A model generated the notes under the pieces. That model saw nothing but the letters and a program-made list of their open reading frames with translations. It ran no database searches and was not told the DNA's origin. This document shows positions 58,368 through 64,000 of a DNA stretch of 64,000 nucleotides, piece after piece. The first letter of the stretch is position 1; each line of letters opens with the position of its first letter. Both the position numbers and the translations under genes were made by a program. The DNA is from Symsagittifera roscoffensis (Eukaryota; Xenacoelomorpha; Acoela; Convolutidae). The stretch covers positions 60,252,594 through 60,316,593 of the forward strand of contig NC_087067.1 of NCBI RefSeq assembly GCF_963678635.1, written 5' to 3'.

Positions 58368-60250
58368 GTAGAAGGTAAGGCTGAAGGCGAACGAAGCGGC
58401 AACTATAGGCTTGCGGATGAAAAATTATAATGAATTAGGTGATAGCAGGCAACTATGCATAGTCCCAAATCCTAATAATCAAAGTGCTGCTGTTTTAGGA
58501 AGATCCTTCTCGATAACGAAGAGCGTTCTCTGCGTCAGTGTTTTGTTGAATACTCTTGATACACGCATCACGATACAGAGGGGGAGGAAACTGGGATATG
58601 CTTTAGCCGTTAAAACCCGATATGAAATGACTGAAAATCAACAACAAAAAATGAAGTTGTTGATTGTCCCAATCATAGGGACAAAAATTGTATCTTGAGA
58701 CGATTGAAGAAAATAAAAGGTTCATCAGGTCTTGTGAAATCACTTAAGTCAAAGACAGACGATGTGCTATCGAGCTGTTCGAACTTTCCGGAACGGCCCA
58801 CACTGGATGAAATGCAGAGTGATAAACCGGTCGTACCGGAGATTGAACATTCAAGGGGCAAGATAACGGATGAATAGCTTGAAGCCATCAAGGACGTACT
58901 AGAGCGGAACGAGGAAGTTTTTTCGAGACATGAGGCAGACATCGGGTGTTGTAATTTTGTTGAGCACGAAATATAACTTGAAGAGAATGCGGTACCGCAC
59001 AGGGAGGGGGCGAGGCGCATGACCCCCCACAAGTCGGATGCATGTAGGATAGAGATAGAGACATTACTAGAGTATGACATGATAGAACCATCCAAATCTC
59101 GGGGCGTGTGGAGTAGTGATGGCCAAAAAGAAAGGCGACCAGTTGAGGTTTTGTTGTGACTTATGTTCGGTATCTGAACTCCGTCACGGTGAAGGATGCC
59201 TATCCCATACCTAGGTTTGATGAGAACCTCTCGAAGTTAGGTGACGCAAAACTTTTACGACTCCTGATTGAGGTTCGGCCTTCTGGCAGGGCCCACTGAG
59301 AAAGCCAGACAGAGACAAAACGGGGTTCGCTTGCGCGTTGGGGCTGTTTCAATGGAAACGGATGCCGTTTGGTCTTTGCAATGCCACGGCTACATTTCAA
59401 CGGTTGATGGCACGTGCGCTGATAGGTGTGACAAAGAAGTATGGTAATCTGGTGATGTGCTATGTGGATGACGTGGTAATAGCGACGCCCACACTAGGAG
59501 ATCACATCGAGCGTTTGGACGAGGTGTTTGCATGTATGAAGAGGTCAGGGCTAAAGAGCAAACCATCAAAAAGCGAGATACTCAAGGATTCGATAAAATA
59601 CTTGGGCAGGATGGTGGACAGGCACGGCATCAGACCGGATCCAGACGCAGTAGAAGCAGTTCTAACTTGGAAATCGCCAAAAACGGAATACCAGTTGATG
59701 AGCTTCCCGGGTTTTGCCAACTACTACATAGAATTCATCAAGGGCGATGTTGACAAGGTATACCCGATGCAACAATTGATGAGATACAAGGGCAAGAAGT
59801 TCACGTGGAACAACGCAGCAGAAGAATCATTCCAGAGAATAAAGAAAACGTTGTGCGAAGCACCTGTGCTAGGGATTCCAACGGAGAAACGGATGTACGT
59901 GCCGGATACGGATGCGTCGGTAGTCGCAATTTCTGGAATCCTCCATCAAGAACAAGAATGGAACGGCAAGACAGTCTTGAGACCGATACGGAAATGAAGT
60001 ACGGGGCACCCAAGGCAGAGATGTTCGCAGTGGTTATCTTTGTCGAGAAATATAGAGCATACCTAGGCAGCGAGCCATTCAAGCTGCGAGTCGACAACAG
60101 GGCACTCAGCTGGCTGAAGACGTACTCGATGGACCAAAGCTACATTGGGAGGTGGATAGTTCGCCTGGATAGGTACAACATGATAATTGAACATAGAACA
60201 AGAGACACACATCAAAATGCTGATAGCTTGAGTAAAAAGACGGAGTTCTA
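58368..60250 (+). pseudogene. Gypsy copy C: reverse transcriptase and RNase H
   Basis: Several short frames (58411-58698, 58695-58877) and stop-containing stretches cover the RT N-terminus. Frame 59338-59997 is the conserved palm: QWKRMPFGLCNATATFQRLM, then CYVDDVVIA with YVDD at 59461-59472, then the thumb and the start of RNase H (PDTDASVVAISGILH). A 28-bp deletion at about 59982, bounded by gata in copy B, shifts the frame; RNase H continues in frame 59805-60926. The YVDD box is intact but the polyprotein is not. Confidence 0.88.
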
Positions 60251-61237
60251 CGAGAGACAGGAACAGAGGGAGGCGGATAGGCCTGAAATCAAGGAAGGCT
60301 TCTCCTCCATGGATAAAGAAACGTATGACAGTCTTCCACTCACGAGGTGGCTCGACAAATCAGGCAAACCAATACAAGATCACCCCGAATTACCAAAAGA
60401 ACCTCCAGAGAAATCAATCTTGAAGAAGATCCGAGGGATGCCGATAGGGATAATACTCAAGTCAAAGATTGTGAGGGAGACGCTCAAGACCAAAGGCTAT
60501 GATCTTAAACAGGTAGAAACGAGAGATGCACAAATAGATGATGACTTGATGAGGTTACTCGAGAAACTAGCAGATGATAAACCCGTGATCCAAGAAAAGG
60601 GTAAGGAGGAACCAGAAGTCAAAATACTGCGAAGGAGCGAGATAGTTAGTGATAAAAACACCTCAAAGGAGACTAACCCTGATGGGAAAGAAGTCGTGCA
60701 GTCACTGGTCGAAAAAATCCCTGAAGACATACTTGAACAGACTCGAGTTAGGAAAAAGAAAGTGGCGTTCAAGGAAGAAGCTGAACACCTGCGACTGGAT
60801 CAAGAGTCCGGGGAGTGGTCCACGTCCACGGAGGAAGAAGATACCGAAGAAGAAAAATTGTCCGGGGACTGTGAAGTATCGGATGAAGATTCGGAAAAGA
60901 GCAGCTACGATCACGATAGTCTATGAATGATATTAGCAGAGGAGGAGATGAGACACCGCGACAGGGAACTACAAAAATATCCCTCCTCAGGAACGTACAA
61001 CTTGGACAAGGAGGTGAAGAACTTGAGAAAATTGCGGTATCGAGGAAAGCATTCAGGGAACTATCGTGCAACTCAAATGTTAGAACAAACCTGGTGTCAG
61101 AAGATGATAGTATGCGTAAAACTGAAGGATGACATCCACAACCCTGGGGAAAGGAATGGACAGATCATGGCACTAAAAGAGCATGTCAAAGCGAGATATA
61201 GGCTGTCGGACCTGATAAGGGCACAAAAAATGACAAA
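60251..61237 (+). pseudogene. Gypsy copy C: charged linker between RNase H and integrase
   Basis: Continues the frame 59805-60926 and then switches through 60923-61132 and 60927-61241. It is nearly identical to copy B up to about 60760. It carries the acidic block missing in B (ESGEWSTSTEEEDTEEE). No known domain is recognised. Confidence 0.7.
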
Positions 61238-62760
61238 ATGACAAGCAACCTCTCACAATGGATCCGGACGGGGTCCAAAGAGAAAGGGGACCTGGAGGAA
61301 GACAGCTACAAGATCTTAAGCCAGTTCTACAAAGAAAGAAAAGAATTACTCTACCACACAGCTGATGGGGTGGTAGCGTGCAGGAAAAAAGATGAGGAGA
61401 AGATAATACACAAGCATAACCTCATCATACTACCACAACTGTATCAGACTGAAGTGCTATTCAGATGGCATGATCAAATGGGGCACCAAGGGATAGACAA
61501 AGTACAACAGAGAATACTTCACAGGTTTGATTGGCCAGGATTAAGGAAAGCTTGCGAGAGATGGGTAAATGCATGCCTAGCATGCCTACAAGTGAAAGAC
61601 CCAAGGAAGATGGAATTCCCACTCAGGTCGGTTGAAAGCTCTGAATTTAATGAGGTGGTGCAGATAAAGCATCGAAAGATCTGCATGACAGAGTCAGGAT
61701 ACAACCAGATACTGGTTATAATAGACCACTTCATAAAGTTGGCAGAAGCAGTGCCGTGTCAAACAGCCTCGGCAGAGGAGACGTGTGACCACCTGATAAC
61801 GCATTCGATATCGCGGTATGGTTGTCCAATGACCTTTCAGTCCGATAACGGCAAAGCCTTTGTAGGGGACTTGACGAAAGAATTGATGAAGAGGTCGCAC
61901 ATTGCCCAAGCGCACTCAACGACCTACCATCCTCAGACAAATTGGTTGGTGGAGAGACAAAATAGAACGTTGGTGGACATGCTGAGGATGTACTGCTCCA
62001 GATTCATGACGGATTGGGATAAATATCTGCCGCAAGTGGTACGGGCGTACAACAGTACGCAACACTCAACAACGGGCATCAGTCCTTTCATGATGTTAGC
62101 GGGCAGGGAGAGAGCAAGGCCCCTGACATTCTTTTACCCGGAATATGAAGAGAGGAGGACGTCACCTCAAGCTTACGTGAAAGAAGCGATCATGAGACAG
62201 CAGGAAATAAACGAGCTCTGCAGGAGGAACACTGCGCAAGCACAAATCAGACAGCGCAAGAAATATGATGAGAAGATACTACAAGCGAAACCATATAAAG
62301 TGGACCATTACGTGTGGGTCTTCCAGAATGTCATACCGCCCAAGGGGACAAAAAAATTACTCAAGAAATGGAGGGGACCATTCATGATAACGGAAGTACA
62401 CCAACAAGGGCGGTTCTATCTCTTGAGTACAGGGCGAGCAGCACATTATGAAAACCTGAAGCCTCATGTCCCATCCCCAGAGGACTGGTGCAAAACACAG
62501 AACATGGAGGGACTTGAATACCTACTGGTAAACGAAAAAGGCACCAGAGAAAAGAATGATGGCAACGAGAACTTGAGTTTGAATGACAATGAAAAGATAG
62601 AAGTGGACTCTGAGGCGGGATCCTTTGTGGAAGAAGACTGGAACGATCCGGAGCAGAGCGAGGTGCTAAAGTGGACGGAACCAGACCTGCCAATACCATC
62701 GGGGACCAGGAGTGGTAATCGTAAACGGAAAGGCATGAGGTACAACAGATACGGGATGAC
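61238..62760 (+). CDS. Gypsy copy C: integrase (long open frame, catalytic Asp lost)
   Basis: A 509-codon frame. Zinc module: H78, H83, C113 and C116 (HDQMGHQG, CLACLQVK). Catalytic core: the first Asp is replaced by Lys144 (VQIKHRK; copy A has VQIDHQK), the second is D203 in TFQSDNGKAF, the Glu is E239 in NWLVERQNRT. The C-terminal part has AQIRQRKKYDEKI, then KKLLKKWRGPFMITEV and an Asp/Glu-rich tail ending in a basic GNRKRKGMRYNRYG stretch. A one-base deletion near 62755 separates it from the macro-domain frame; in copy A the two are in one frame (YGDDFLIDKI). Without the first Asp this enzyme should be inactive. Confidence 0.9.
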
Positions 62761-62763
62761 TTC

Positions 62764-63765
62764 TTGATTGATAAGATACAGCCAGATGAATTAAGCGATA
62801 AGCTAATAAGTGTGGGCGAACTAGCAGCCGACGGTGAATGGCAAATTATCAATGATGGTGAACATTACCCGCAGGAAGACTACTCCACACCAGAACTAGA
62901 GACAGACCTGGAACAGAGCGAGATAGAGAGGAGGGAGAATACGAACTTGAGGATACTAGAGTGGATGCGCGATGTCAAGAACGGAAGCTGCGAAGGGCAA
63001 AGCATTCAACAAGTCGACATGTCGGCGACAAAACACAAGAAAACGGAAGATCCCCTCTTCGGATGGACGGCAACAGACAGGCCGCTCGATATTCCCTCGG
63101 ATAATTTAGACCCAGCATCATCGACGGGGACGTCGATAAATACTTTTGTCTGGGGAGTGGGGTTAGGACTTACCCACACCGAAAATCTGATGATAAAGAA
63201 ACTCAGGAAAATGAGAGAAACGAGCGAACTGGAACTGGATGGGGAGGAGGATGAGCCTACCATAGGACGGAATTTCAAAATGAACTTTGAAATACCCAAC
63301 GAATACTCGGAGAACATCCTGATAACGGATAGCGACTTCATTCTGTCAGACAGGACTAGCGCGATCTGTATCACGGCGGACATGAGCTTCAAATCAAGAC
63401 TGGAGGCCTACTTCAAGAGAGAACACCAGAATGTGGAGTTTCTATTCAGGCAAAGGCCGGGGCTGGGAGGAATGGCTGCACTTCCCCCATCAGTAGCACA
63501 AGTCCCAGGCAAATACCTGTGCTGCCTAGTAACGAGGGTCAATGAAAGGAACATGATCGATCCTGAACACGTGATGTTGTTGGCACTAACAAGACTGCGA
63601 GACTTCAAGATCGAAAGAAGAATAACGGAGGTCTCGATGCCGGTCTATGACCCAAACAGGGGCAAGTTGAGCCCAAGGGAATTATACGCTATCCTACACG
63701 TGGTCTTCGTAGAAACGGAGATAATGGTACATCTGCACAAGAAATATTACTTGAGCATCGCCTGA
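62764..63765 (+). CDS. Gypsy copy C: acidic linker and C-terminal macro domain
   Basis: 333 codons in one frame. Residues 1-180 form an acidic linker. From about 183 to the end the sequence fits a macro domain, nearest in style to the Poa1p-like branch: ILITDSDFILSDRTSAICIT, then ADMSFKSRLEAYF (the usual ADA-G-A-F helix), RQRPGLGGMAALP, KYLCCLVTRV (core strand), HVMLLALTRLRDF (helix), EVSMPVYDPNRGKLSPREL in place of the Gly-rich phosphate loop, and EIMVHLHKKY as the last strand. Macro domains bind or hydrolyse ADP-ribose derivatives. Conservation of the part in copy A shows it belongs to the element. Function in the retroelement is not known to me; activity is untested. Confidence 0.7.
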   Translation: MIDKIQPDELSDKLISVGELAADGEWQIINDGEHYPQEDYSTPELETDLEQSEIERRENTNLRILEWMRDVKNGSCEGQSIQQVDMSATKHKKTEDPLFGWTATDRPLDIPSDNLDPASSTGTSINTFVWGVGLGLTHTENLMIKKLRKMRETSELELDGEEDEPTIGRNFKMNFEIPNEYSENILITDSDFILSDRTSAICITADMSFKSRLEAYFKREHQNVEFLFRQRPGLGGMAALPPSVAQVPGKYLCCLVTRVNERNMIDPEHVMLLALTRLRDFKIERRITEVSMPVYDPNRGKLSPRELYAILHVVFVETEIMVHLHKKYYLSIA

Positions 63766-64000
63766 GTCGGGTACATGGGGGTCTCGAGTTGGGTATGAAG
63801 GGATCTCAAGTTAGGTATATGGGCACAAGACAGGTAAAAGGATCTTAAAACGCGATTGGCATAACAATTGAATTTTAAAAAAGATTGACGGTGTTAAACT
63901 TAAGATGAATCTACATGCTCTTAAAAAAATTTCGAATTGAATTATTCTAGTAGAACGAATGGAGTGATAAGGTTTCAACTACAGTAATGAAGGGGGTTTT
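63766..64000 (+). other. 3' untranslated part of gypsy copy C, cut by the window edge
   Basis: Colinear with 32911-33135 of copy A (tggcataacaatt, gtgacggtg-taaa and gaatct-catgctcttaaaaaa). At 63772-63830 a short phrase of the type gagtt-ggtat-gggatct is repeated. The window ends at aatgaagggggtttt, the place of the presumed purine tract. Confidence 0.75.

Overview
This is a eukaryotic, almost certainly metazoan (invertebrate), transposon-dense contig. It carries fragments of at least seven retroelements: three related Ty3/gypsy copies, a second AT-rich gypsy lineage, Penelope-like elements (PLE) with hammerhead-type motifs, a LINE with a restriction-like endonuclease, an APE-type Tx1/L1-like LINE, and a scrap of BEL/Pao pol. 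I find no host gene, tRNA, rRNA, CRISPR array or bacterial feature. Nearly every coding region is broken by stops and frameshifts, so the window reads as a graveyard of nested elements. The species cannot be named from this sequence. The AT-rich, poly-T/poly-A style of the spacers would suit a nematode, but that is only an impression. A run of exactly 200 N (25378-25577) marks a scaffold gap.

Layout. 1-9100: two near-identical direct copies of a 3.1-kb module (1-3128 and 5658-8818), each with duplicated TATA/hairpin cassettes followed by a degraded gag-like ORF. Copy 1 is joined to an inverted Pao pol fragment. 9100-12500: AT-rich spacer with decayed repeats. 12513-15441: long gag of the AT-rich gypsy lineage, cut off inside its zinc knuckle. 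15442-20340, minus strand: PLE remnants, comprising an RT carrying an internal PHD finger, two LTR-like segments each with a hammerhead-like core, a second RT scrap and a GIY-YIG endonuclease. 20509-25377: AT-rich, no gene recognised. 25578-33130: gypsy copy A (gag, protease, RT, RNase H, integrase and a C-terminal macro domain). 33403-38252: two further large broken ORFs on the same strand; the first has all four SGNH-hydrolase blocks, the second an SGNH-like segment that lacks the nucleophile motif. 38480-41322, minus strand: PHD-RT-RLE LINE. 41994-47733: a dispersed repeat in two direct copies around a minus-strand APE LINE. 48221-49960: 69-bp and 14-bp tandem repeats. 50327-56796: gypsy copy B, truncated in the integrase. 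56797-64000: gypsy copy C, joined in frame to B, ending in the best-preserved macro domain and running off the window.

The feature most worth following is the accessory gene content of the A/B/C gypsy family: a macro (ADP-ribose-binding-like) domain fused to the end of Pol, plus possibly downstream SGNH-hydrolase ORFs. Copies A and C are colinear from integrase through macro domain to the purine-rich tract (about 33119 and 63986). Whether the SGNH ORFs belong to the same element is not proven, because copy C leaves the window just before that point.
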